A stretch of 64,000 bases of DNA from Aurantiacibacter suaedae (GTDB lineage Bacteria; Pseudomonadota; Alphaproteobacteria; Sphingomonadales; Sphingomonadaceae), in contig NZ_SKCG01000001.1 of assembly GCF_005434915.1 (NCBI RefSeq), positions 1,178,001 through 1,242,000 on the forward strand, in the 5' to 3' direction. The notes beneath the pieces were generated by a model. That model was not told where the DNA came from and searched no databases. It saw only the letters and a program-made list of their open reading frames with translations. Each line of letters begins with the position of its first letter. Within the stretch, counting starts at the first letter, position 1. The position numbers and the translations under genes are program-made. Positions 36,043-43,546 of the stretch are shown here, in pieces.

Positions 36043-36954
36043 TCAGGCCTTCACGACCGGGTGGGTGAGCGTGCCCAGCTTTTCGACGGTGGCCACGATG
36101 GTATCGCCAGGCCACACCCATTCCTGCGGATCCATGCCTGCGCCGACGCCGGCCGGGGTGCCGGTGGCGATGATGTCGCCCGGCTCAAGCGTGATGCCCT
36201 GGGAAATATCCTCGATCAGTTCGTCGACCTTGAACAGCATGTAGGCCGTGTTGCTCGACTGCTTGGTGACGCCATTGACGCTGAGCGAGAGATCGAGCGT
36301 CTGCGGGTCGGGGATTTCGTCGGCGGTGACGATGCACGGTCCCATCGGCGCATAGGTATCCTGGCCCTTGGAATAGATCCACTGGCCCGCGCGGCGGCAA
36401 TCGCGTGCGCTCATGTCGATGCACACGGTATAGCCGAACACATAGGACAGAGCCTCATCGCGTGCCACGGCCTTGGCTTTGCGACCGATGATGGCAGCCA
36501 GTTCGACTTCCCAGTCAAGCTGCTGGGTGATCTCGCCATTGTGACGGATCGGCTCGCCCGGCGCGATAACGCCGGTCGGAGGCTTGGAGAAGATCACCGG
36601 CTGGCGCGGCAGTTCGGCCGAAGTGTCGAGCGACTTGGCGCTTTCGGCCACGTGCTCGGTATAGTTCAGGCCAATGCCGAAGATGTTCTTGCGCGGGCGC
36701 GGGATCGGCGCGAGCAGCGTGACATTGGCAAACGGAATTGCGGTGCCGAGCGGGAACAGGCTTTTGGCTTCCTCGATCATCTTGCTGGCAATAGCTACCG
36801 CCTGCGGGCCAAGGTCGATGAATTCGAGCATGGTCGAGGGAAAGGGCACACCTGTGGCCTCGCCGAATAGGCCGAGATCGAGCACCAGATCATCGACGAG
36901 CGCGCCAAGGCGGGCCTCGGCTTCGACGGTGGCGCGGAAAGTGACTAGACGCAT
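36043..36954 (-). CDS. Fumarylacetoacetate hydrolase family protein (acylpyruvate hydrolase)
   Basis: A 303-residue FAH-family enzyme. The family motifs are IFGIGLNYTEHVAES, then QLDWEVELAAIIGRKAKAV with metal-binding acidic residues, RDCRRAGQWIYSKGQDTYAP and GDIIATGTPAGVG. It cleaves C-C bonds of acylpyruvates. As it lies 49 bp downstream of gentisate dioxygenase on the same strand, the substrate is probably maleylpyruvate or fumarylpyruvate. No glutathione-type maleylpyruvate isomerase is visible, so either the isomerase is elsewhere or this enzyme hydrolyses maleylpyruvate directly. Confidence 0.88.
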   Translation of the reverse strand: MRLVTFRATVEAEARLGALVDDLVLDLGLFGEATGVPFPSTMLEFIDLGPQAVAIASKMIEEAKSLFPLGTAIPFANVTLLAPIPRPRKNIFGIGLNYTEHVAESAKSLDTSAELPRQPVIFSKPPTGVIAPGEPIRHNGEITQQLDWEVELAAIIGRKAKAVARDEALSYVFGYTVCIDMSARDCRRAGQWIYSKGQDTYAPMGPCIVTADEIPDPQTLDLSLSVNGVTKQSSNTAYMLFKVDELIEDISQGITLEPGDIIATGTPAGVGAGMDPQEWVWPGDTIVATVEKLGTLTHPVVKA

Positions 36955-37003
36955 GGTTTAAAACTTCCTCAGGATAGGATTTGCTGGGAGGGCGAAATAC
37001 AGG

Positions 37004-38131
37004 TCAGGGGAGGATCGGCTGATGTCCGTCGTTCTCGGCCAGGGCTTCCTCGCGGTAGAGCCCGAGCGCCCGCATGACCGGCAAATCGTTGAAGGTGAAC
37101 AGGCAGGCATCCTCGCTATCGGAGGCGTTGGCGTGTTCGTGGTACATCCAGGCTGGGACGACGAAGATATCGCGTTCCTGCCAGTCGAACCGTTGGCCGT
37201 TGATGATCGAGTAGCCCTTGCCCTTGGCGCACTGGTAAACGAACGAGCCGGTCTGACGGTGGGCCTTGGTACGCTCGCCGGGGCGCAGCAGCTGCATCGA
37301 GGCACCGATCGTCTGCATCACCGGGCCGCCGGTATGCGGATTGACATATTCCATCATCACCCCGTCATAGGGCGATCCATCGGTAGCACGGGCATAGTTG
37401 CACAAGGCCTCGTAGGTAGGTGCCCATTCGTATTTCAGCAGCGGCGAATAGGGCTTGGACCAGGTTTGGCCTGCCGGGCGCAGGCCGGTACCGGCCCAGG
37501 TCGCGGTGGAGTCATCGACCGGGAACGAGACTGCTTGCTGAAGATCGGGATGGACCTCGTAGAAATTGGCTTCGAGCGCGTTCATCAGCGGGATGTCGAG
37601 GCCGTCCTGCCAGATGCAGGGGGTGCCGCCCTCGTCCACGCCGTGTTCATGCCAGGTGCCATTGGGCGTCAGCACGAAATCGTTGGCGCCCAGCGTCATC
37701 TTGTGCCCGTCAACATTGGTGAAGGCGCCCTCGCCTTCCATGATGAAGCGCAGCGCAGAGGCGGAGTGGCGATGGCTCGAGGCAAGCTCGCCCGGCCCCA
37801 TCACCTGCAAACCCGAATAGAGCCAGCCGACCGCCGCCACTACGTCGACGCGGCCCGGATTTTCGAGGTAGACCACGCGGCGGCCGGCCTGTTCCGGCGT
37901 CACAAGGTCGAGTGCGCGCATCACGTCATCGCGCAGATCCTTGTAACGCCACAGCATCGGCACCGAGGTGCTGGCAGGCTCCCACGGCTCGATCTTGTTG
38001 GCCACGGTCCACAAGGCACCGGTGCCCAACTCCTCGAGCCGCTTGTAATAGGCAACCAGCTCGGGCGTGTCGCTCACATTGGCGCGCCCGATCATGTCCT
38101 CGCGATACTGGTCGTAGTTGGTGCTGGCCAT
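37004..38131 (-). CDS. Gentisate 1,2-dioxygenase
   Basis: A 375-residue bicupin ring-cleavage dioxygenase that opens gentisate (2,5-dihydroxybenzoate) to maleylpyruvate. Motifs: ELASSHRHSASALRFIMEGE with the iron-binding His-x-His, NGTWHEHGVDEGG with further His residues, and a second cupin (MQLLRPGERTKAHRQTGSFV). I chose the ATG at 38131, which has GGAGA upstream; the codon before it is TTG. Relatives also cleave 5-substituted salicylates and 5-hydroxyanthranilate, so an amino analogue cannot be excluded. The promoter holds an AGGCCT-centred dyad related to that of the hydroxylase. Confidence 0.9.
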   Translation of the reverse strand: MASTNYDQYREDMIGRANVSDTPELVAYYKRLEELGTGALWTVANKIEPWEPASTSVPMLWRYKDLRDDVMRALDLVTPEQAGRRVVYLENPGRVDVVAAVGWLYSGLQVMGPGELASSHRHSASALRFIMEGEGAFTNVDGHKMTLGANDFVLTPNGTWHEHGVDEGGTPCIWQDGLDIPLMNALEANFYEVHPDLQQAVSFPVDDSTATWAGTGLRPAGQTWSKPYSPLLKYEWAPTYEALCNYARATDGSPYDGVMMEYVNPHTGGPVMQTIGASMQLLRPGERTKAHRQTGSFVYQCAKGKGYSIINGQRFDWQERDIFVVPAWMYHEHANASDSEDACLFTFNDLPVMRALGLYREEALAENDGHQPILP

Positions 38132-38153
38132 CAAAGGTCTCCCTGTGAATATA

Positions 38154-38170
38154 TTACAGGCCTAAAACAA
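38154..38170. promoter_or_regulatory. AGGCCT-centred dyad in the gentisate dioxygenase promoter
   Basis: TTACAGGCCTAAAACAA shares the centre AGGCCT and the AAA flank with the 28-bp palindrome ahead of the hydroxylase gene. It sits 23-39 bp upstream of the dioxygenase start, in the divergent region with the nitrilase. It suggests common control of both operons by one MarR protein. Confidence 0.5.
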
Positions 38171-38248
38171 TTTGCAGAAACTGTCAAATGCAACTAATGT
38201 AGCTTAGGAAACCTTCAGAAAAGCGCCTGATTTCAACAAAGGATCGTT

Positions 38249-39199
38249 ATGCAAACATCGTTCAAGGCCGCCGTCATCCAGGCATCTTCGATCCCATCTG
38301 ATTCCGTGGCCGCGGCAACCAAGGCGGCAGCGCTGGTGCGCGAGGCGGCCGCGGCAGGGGCCAGCCTGCTGGTGTTCCCCGAGGCTTTTCTGGGCGGCTA
38401 CCCCAAGGGCGCCTCGTTCGGCACACCGGTGGGTATGCGCAAGCCCGAAGGCCGCGAGGACTATCGCGCCTACCACGAAGCTGCGATCAGCCTCGATGGC
38501 GAGGAGGTCGCCCTGCTGGAGGAAGCCACGCGCGAAACGGGCGTGTTCCTGGTCATTGGCGTGATCGAGCGCGATGGCGGCACGGTCTATTGCACGGCGC
38601 TGTTCTTCGATGGCGATCGCGGGCTGATCGCCAAGCACCGCAAGCTCATGCCAACCGGTGCGGAACGCCTGATCTGGGGCTTTGGCGACGGCTCGACGAT
38701 GCCTGTCATCGATACCCCGCTCGGCCGCATCGGGGCGGTGATCTGCTGGGAAAACTATATGCCGATGATGCGCATGGCGATGTACGATCAGGGCATCACG
38801 CTCTATTGCGCGCCCACTGCCGACGACCGCCACGGCTGGGCGGCCACGATGCAGCACGTCGCGCTCGAAGGGCGTTGTTTCGTGCTTTCGGCCTGCCAGC
38901 ACATCACGCGTGGTGCCTACCCGGCCGACTACGATTGCGCACTCGGCGATGACCCGGACTTGGTCCTGATGCGCGGCGGCTCGATGATCGTCGATCCGCT
39001 CGGCACCGTGCTCGCCGGACCGGACTACAGCGGCGAAACCATCCTTTATGCCCAGATCGAACCGGCAGCCGTCGTCCGCGGCAAATACGATTTCGATGTG
39101 GTCGGCCACTATGCCCGTCCCGACGTCTTCAACCTCTCCGTCAACACCGCCAGGCAGCGCGCCGTCACCCGCACGGGCGACGCTTCGGGGCAGGAGTAA
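38249..39199 (+). CDS. Nitrilase-family carbon-nitrogen hydrolase
   Basis: A 316-residue nitrilase-superfamily enzyme. The Glu-Lys-Cys triad is visible in VFPEAFLGGYPKGASFG, LIAKHRKLMPTGAERLIWG and AVICWENYMPMM. The full-length nitrilase branch (aliphatic/aryl nitrilases, cyanide dihydratases) shares the CWEN context, so a nitrile is the expected substrate, converted to acid plus ammonia. AAAGGA precedes the ATG. It is divergent from gentisate dioxygenase and 8 bp upstream of a flavin reductase. An arylacetonitrile such as indole-3-acetonitrile would suit the cluster, but that is inference. Confidence 0.88.
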   Translation: MQTSFKAAVIQASSIPSDSVAAATKAAALVREAAAAGASLLVFPEAFLGGYPKGASFGTPVGMRKPEGREDYRAYHEAAISLDGEEVALLEEATRETGVFLVIGVIERDGGTVYCTALFFDGDRGLIAKHRKLMPTGAERLIWGFGDGSTMPVIDTPLGRIGAVICWENYMPMMRMAMYDQGITLYCAPTADDRHGWAATMQHVALEGRCFVLSACQHITRGAYPADYDCALGDDPDLVLMRGGSMIVDPLGTVLAGPDYSGETILYAQIEPAAVVRGKYDFDVVGHYARPDVFNLSVNTARQRAVTRTGDASGQE

Positions 39200-39207
39200 A
39201 CCGCACC

Positions 39208-39864
39208 ATGGAATTTGATTTCGCCACCACCCCTGGCCCCGATCGCTACAAGCTGATGAGCGCCAGCATCACCCCTCGCCCGATCGCCTGGGTAACCACG
39301 CAAGCCGAGGACGGCGCGGGCAATGCCGCGCCCTACAGTTTCTTCAACATGATGAGCGCCGAACCGCCGCTGGTGGTGCTCGGCATGATGCGCCGCCCCG
39401 ACGAAACCCACAAGGACAGCGCGGCCAATATTCTCTCCACCGGCGAATTCGTGGTGAACCTTGTCAGCGAGGCCGATAGCCCGGCCATGAATTTCACCTG
39501 CATCGACGCGCCGCCCGAATTCGACGAAATCGCTGCGGCCGGACTTGCCACGGCGCCCAGCGTGACGATCAGCCCGCCCCGCATCGCAACAGCGCCCGTA
39601 TCGATGGAATGCAAGGTCTACCAGACAATTGAGGCAGGCAAGACCACCATCGTCCTCGGCGAGGTCACGCGTTTCCATATCGACGATCGTTTCATCGATG
39701 CCGAGCGGCTCCATGTCGATGCCCCGGCTATGAATCTGGTGGCACGCATGCACGGCGCAGGCTGGTATGCCCGTCCGAGCGAGCTGTTTCAGATGGAACG
39801 CCCCTCTTACGCCAAGTGGGACGGCACCAGCATGGCATCGGCGGCGCGCAAAAGCGACGGCTGA
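39208..39864 (+). CDS. Flavin reductase family protein (FMN-binding split barrel)
   Basis: A 218-residue flavin-binding protein. The first strand region MSASITPRPIAWVTTQAEDG and NAAPYSFFNMMSAEPPLVVL are typical of the flavin-reductase-like split barrel. EFVVNLVSEADSPAMNFTC and AGWYARPSELFQMERPSYA complete the fold. Such proteins often supply reduced FMN to two-component monooxygenases, but no such oxygenase is in this window. It is cotranscribed with the nitrilase. It could itself act as a flavin-dependent enzyme in the pathway. Confidence 0.85.
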   Translation: MEFDFATTPGPDRYKLMSASITPRPIAWVTTQAEDGAGNAAPYSFFNMMSAEPPLVVLGMMRRPDETHKDSAANILSTGEFVVNLVSEADSPAMNFTCIDAPPEFDEIAAAGLATAPSVTISPPRIATAPVSMECKVYQTIEAGKTTIVLGEVTRFHIDDRFIDAERLHVDAPAMNLVARMHGAGWYARPSELFQMERPSYAKWDGTSMASAARKSDG

Positions 39865-40236
39865 ACAGCGTCGGCGAAAGATGCCACCGCGATCACGCTC
39901 AACGTGCTGGCTAACGAGGTGATCGAGCGCAGCAACGATGTCAGCCCGGTTGATATTGCAACACTTGTCCCATTTGTGAGCCCCACCATGAACAATGCGG
40001 CGACGACCTCCCCGACCCACGACGTATTGAGCCGCGATACCGGCGAAATCGGCGATCCGTCATCCGCTGTGAGCATCGACAGCTTCGGGCTGGCCCAGTC
40101 GATGATCGCGTTCCGGTTTGGCGCCAACGAAATGGCGCTCCGGCAACGGGCTCAGGCAGAAGGACCGGAGATGGTGTCGCTGCGCGACGCCGAAGTGATC
40201 TCGACCAGCACCAGAAAACCTGAAGGCGCGCAGGCT
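39865..40236 (+). other. 372-bp region before the exported hydrolase, unexplained open frame
   Basis: The hydrolase frame is open upstream through this stretch (from an ATG at 39904) and encodes about 110 residues such as LVPFVSPTMNNAATTSP and FGLAQSMIAFRFGANEMALR. These look protein-like but are unlike the alpha/beta hydrolase and precede its signal peptide. It may be a remnant of another gene fused in frame by deletion. I recognise no family. Confidence 0.35.
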
Positions 40237-41214
40237 GTGAACGCGCATGCCACCACCCGGTGCCAGCGGACCGGACCAGCGCTGGCTCTGGCCGCTATGG
40301 TAGGGCTCGCGGCCATGATCGGAGTGCCGGCAGCAAAGGCGCAGGATGCAGCAGCCTATCCCTCGGTTACCTCGGCGAGCGCAGGCAACAGCTACCGAGT
40401 GTTTTACTCCCTCGCCGACCGCCTGACAGCCGACACCCGCCAACGCGTCGCGCACCGGCTCGGCCTGCCATACGGCCCCGAACCGCGGCAGCGGCTCGAC
40501 CTCTATCTGCCCGCCGCGCCCTGCATCGACCAGCGCGTGCTGATTTATGTCCACGGCGGCAATTTCGTCGAAGGCGACCGCGAACATTATGGCTATGTCG
40601 CGCGAGACTACATTGCCAACGGCGTCACCGTGGTGGTGCCCAGCTACCGCCTCACCCGTGACGGCCACAGCTATCCGGCACAGATCGAAGACCTTGCCCA
40701 AGTGCTGACATGGGTAAGGGGCTCGCTGTCCTGTGGTGAAGACAAGGTGCCCCAGATAGTGATCGCGGGACATTCGGTGGGGGCGCTCATGGCTGCCTCG
40801 CTCGGGCTTGATCGGCGGTGGATGGGAAACGATCCGTGGTTGCGGGAAGCCTTGCGCGGCGTGGTGCTCATCAGCGGACACTTCCGGCCCGATCCCGCCA
40901 TTGCACAGGCCTACGCCCCCACTCCGGCAAGCATGGCCGCAGCCGCCATCGCCGATCACGTCAGCGACCCGGTGGCCCGTGTTGTGATCGCCTATGGCAG
41001 CAACGAGACCGCCAGAGCGCTCAGCGCCGACGAACTCGATAAGGTATTGCGAGCTGAGGGTATCGTGCCGCAGACCTATGCCCTGCCCGCCGGCAATCAT
41101 TCCGACACCGCGCTCGATTTCTCCCTGCCCGACAGCCCGCTGTTCGCGCTTACGCTTGCCAGCTTCGACCACGGCGCAGACGCGCCGAAAACACCACCCA
41201 GTAACACGCCCTAA
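40237..41214 (+). CDS. Exported alpha/beta hydrolase (esterase)
   Basis: From the GTG at 40237 (GAAGG 10 nt upstream) the product is 325 residues. It has a signal peptide (ALALAAMVGLAAMIGVPAAK, then AQ). The oxyanion motif is LIYVHGGNFVEGDRE and the nucleophile elbow is IVIAGHSVGALMA (G-H-S-V-G). VIAYGSNETARAL and a late NHSDTALDF give plausible acid and His positions. The class resembles the BD-FAE/kynurenine-formamidase-like esterases. ATG codons at 40171 and 39904 are alternative starts but would bury the signal peptide inside the protein. It lies between the two catabolic clusters and could belong to either. Confidence 0.78.
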   Translation: MNAHATTRCQRTGPALALAAMVGLAAMIGVPAAKAQDAAAYPSVTSASAGNSYRVFYSLADRLTADTRQRVAHRLGLPYGPEPRQRLDLYLPAAPCIDQRVLIYVHGGNFVEGDREHYGYVARDYIANGVTVVVPSYRLTRDGHSYPAQIEDLAQVLTWVRGSLSCGEDKVPQIVIAGHSVGALMAASLGLDRRWMGNDPWLREALRGVVLISGHFRPDPAIAQAYAPTPASMAAAAIADHVSDPVARVVIAYGSNETARALSADELDKVLRAEGIVPQTYALPAGNHSDTALDFSLPDSPLFALTLASFDHGADAPKTPPSNTP

Positions 41215-41373
41215 GCGTCCGCTGACGCATCATAGTGGAAAGCCCGGTCTCGTGTGCAAGGTTCTGATTTAACGCCAGCGACTGCCTGACTCCACCGACT
41301 GGCGATCCGTTCGTGGAAAATGCGGGATATTGTGCCAGCGAAATCTGCCGACCGAGCACGTAAAAGCTGCTTC

Positions 41374-41390
41374 GTTGCCTTGAAAGCAAC
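41374..41390. promoter_or_regulatory. 17-bp inverted repeat GTTGCCTTGAAAGCAAC, candidate LysR box (site 1)
   Basis: The site lies 99-115 bp upstream of hyuA. It has GTTGC and GCAAC arms with a 7-bp centre and includes a T-N11-A LysR motif. Four similar sites precede the other operons of this cluster. Confidence 0.65.
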
Positions 41391-41488
41391 ACAAGGAAAA
41401 TCCAATCGCCATTGAAAGGCGAGCCCCGTGCCCTTTGAATGCACCGGCTGCAGCATTGCTGGGCGCCGCATATGACAGGAGTAACCGC

Positions 41489-43546
41489 GTGAGCGCGAGA
41501 ATCGGTATCGACGTCGGGGGCACATTCACGGACTTCGTGCTGGTGGATGACAATCGCCTCGTGTTCCACAAGGAGCCGAGCGCACCCGCCGATCCGGCGG
41601 CGGCGATCGAGCGCGGCCTGGCCGGGCTGATGCAACGCGCTGATATTGGACCGGAAGCGGTCGACCTTGTCATCCACGGCACCACCTTGTCGCTCAACGC
41701 CATCCTGCAACGTCGCGGCGCGCGCGTGGCCCTGGTGGTTTGCGAGGGCAATCGCGACCTGCTCGAACTGGCGCGGGTCCACATGGCCGACAGCTATGGC
41801 TTTTTCGCTCAGCCTGAAGAGCCGCTGGTGCCGCGAGACAGGGTGTTGACCATGGCGGCCCGCCTGTCCGCCGCCGGTGAAATTCTGGCGCCTCTTGCAT
41901 TGCAGGAGGCCGATGAGCTGGCTGCCAGCCTGAAGTCGCTCGATGTCGATGCGGTGGCCGTGGTTATGCTCAACGCCCCCGCCAATCCAGGTTTCGAGCA
42001 GGACGTGGCCAACCAGTTGGCCTCACGCCTGTCGGTGCCGGTCGTTGCATCGAGCGAGATCTGGTCCGAGGTGCGCGAATACGAGCGCGGCATGGTCTGC
42101 GTGATGAATGCCTATATCGCGCCGATCCTGCGCAGCTATTATGACAAGCTCAAGGACAAGGTGGCCGGTCACGGTCTCGCCTGCCCGCTTTCGATCACCA
42201 CGAGCAACGGGGGCAGCGTGGGGCTGGAAACGGCCTATGAACGCCCCATCGACAGCACCCTGTCGGGCCCCGCGTCGGGCGTGGTTGCTGCTATCCACAC
42301 CGCGCGGCTGGCTGGAGCCGACAAGATCGTGACCTTCGACATGGGCGGCACGTCGGCCGACATCTCGGTGGCCGAAGGCGCGGCGGCTGAAATCACCACC
42401 CAGGCGCACCTCGGGGAGATTCCGCTGATCCTGCCCATTGTCGCAGTCAGCGCGATCGGCGCTGGCGGCGGCTCGATCATCCGCGTTGACGAAGGCGGCC
42501 TGCTCAAGGTCGGCCCGACAAGCGCCGGCGCCCGGCCCGGCCCGGCCTGCTACGGCCTTGGTTCGGATGCCCCGACCATGACCGATTGCTATCTGGCCTG
42601 CGGCTATCTCAACGCCGAACACTTTGCCGGCGGGACGCTGACGGTCTATCCCGACAAGGCCACGGCTGCGCTCGAGGCGGTGGGCGCACGAATTTTCGAG
42701 GCGGGTCCGGACCTCGCAGTGCGCACGGCCGATGCCGCCTTGCGGGTTGCCAGTTCGATGATGGCCACCGAAGTGCGCAAGACCCTCGCCCGTCGTGGCA
42801 GCGATCCGCGCGAATTCGTGCTGCTGCCGTTCGGCGGCGCCGGGCCGACCCACGCCGTACTGCTGGCGGAAGAAGCCGGTCTTGACCGCATTCTCGTTGC
42901 CCCCAGTCCCGGAGTATTCTGCGCATTGGGTGCGGCCATGGCCAACCTGCGCCGCGATTTCGTGGAAAGCTGCCGGATCGACACCACCAGCAAAGATGCC
43001 GAAGAGCAGATCGGCGCGTCGATCACGCGACTGCGCGAAGCGGCCAGCGAGTGGCAGCAGGCCATGGCCGGACGGGTGGACAACTGGCGCTACGAGCTTG
43101 TTGCTGATACCCGCTATCCTGAGCAAGCTTTCGAGCTGCCCGTGCGTTTGCCCGATCTCGACGGCAATATTGCCGAACGGATCGAACAGGCGTTCCACGC
43201 CGCGCACGACAAGCTCTACGGCTTTTCCGAAAGCGGAAGCGGCGTCGGCATCAGCCGCGTTGTGCTATCGGCCATCGGCGAATTGCCGCATCTGGGCGGC
43301 ACTGCCGCCGTGCTGGCCAACCAGGCCGAGGCGACCCTGCGCACACGCCGGATTTATGTGCACGCCAGCTGGCATGAAGCGCGCGTTATCAATCGCGCAG
43401 AACTCGCTGCCCTTGAGAACGGACTCGCTGGACCGGCCATCGTCGAACAATGCGACACGACAACCATGATTCCGCCCGGCTGGCGCGCCTTGTCGCTGGA
43501 GTGCGGATCAATGATGCTTGAACGCTTTCAGACCGGAGCCGCCTGA
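41489..43546 (+). CDS. Hydantoinase/oxoprolinase subunit A
   Basis: This is an ATP-dependent amidohydrolase subunit of the HyuA/acetone-carboxylase-beta class, 685 residues. The ASKHA ATP-binding fold starts RIGIDVGGTFTDFVLVDDNR. It continues with IHGTTLSLNAILQRRGARVA, TLSGPASGVVAAIHTARLAG, VTFDMGGTSADISVAEGA and FGGAGPTHAVLLAEEAGLD. With HyuB it hydrolyses N-methylhydantoin, 5-oxoproline or related cyclic imides/amides. I chose the GTG start, which has AGGAG 7 nt upstream; an ATG 54 bp earlier lacks a site. hyuB overlaps the stop. Substrate is not predictable at this level. Confidence 0.9.
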   Translation: MSARIGIDVGGTFTDFVLVDDNRLVFHKEPSAPADPAAAIERGLAGLMQRADIGPEAVDLVIHGTTLSLNAILQRRGARVALVVCEGNRDLLELARVHMADSYGFFAQPEEPLVPRDRVLTMAARLSAAGEILAPLALQEADELAASLKSLDVDAVAVVMLNAPANPGFEQDVANQLASRLSVPVVASSEIWSEVREYERGMVCVMNAYIAPILRSYYDKLKDKVAGHGLACPLSITTSNGGSVGLETAYERPIDSTLSGPASGVVAAIHTARLAGADKIVTFDMGGTSADISVAEGAAAEITTQAHLGEIPLILPIVAVSAIGAGGGSIIRVDEGGLLKVGPTSAGARPGPACYGLGSDAPTMTDCYLACGYLNAEHFAGGTLTVYPDKATAALEAVGARIFEAGPDLAVRTADAALRVASSMMATEVRKTLARRGSDPREFVLLPFGGAGPTHAVLLAEEAGLDRILVAPSPGVFCALGAAMANLRRDFVESCRIDTTSKDAEEQIGASITRLREAASEWQQAMAGRVDNWRYELVADTRYPEQAFELPVRLPDLDGNIAERIEQAFHAAHDKLYGFSESGSGVGISRVVLSAIGELPHLGGTAAVLANQAEATLRTRRIYVHASWHEARVINRAELAALENGLAGPAIVEQCDTTTMIPPGWRALSLECGSMMLERFQTGAA

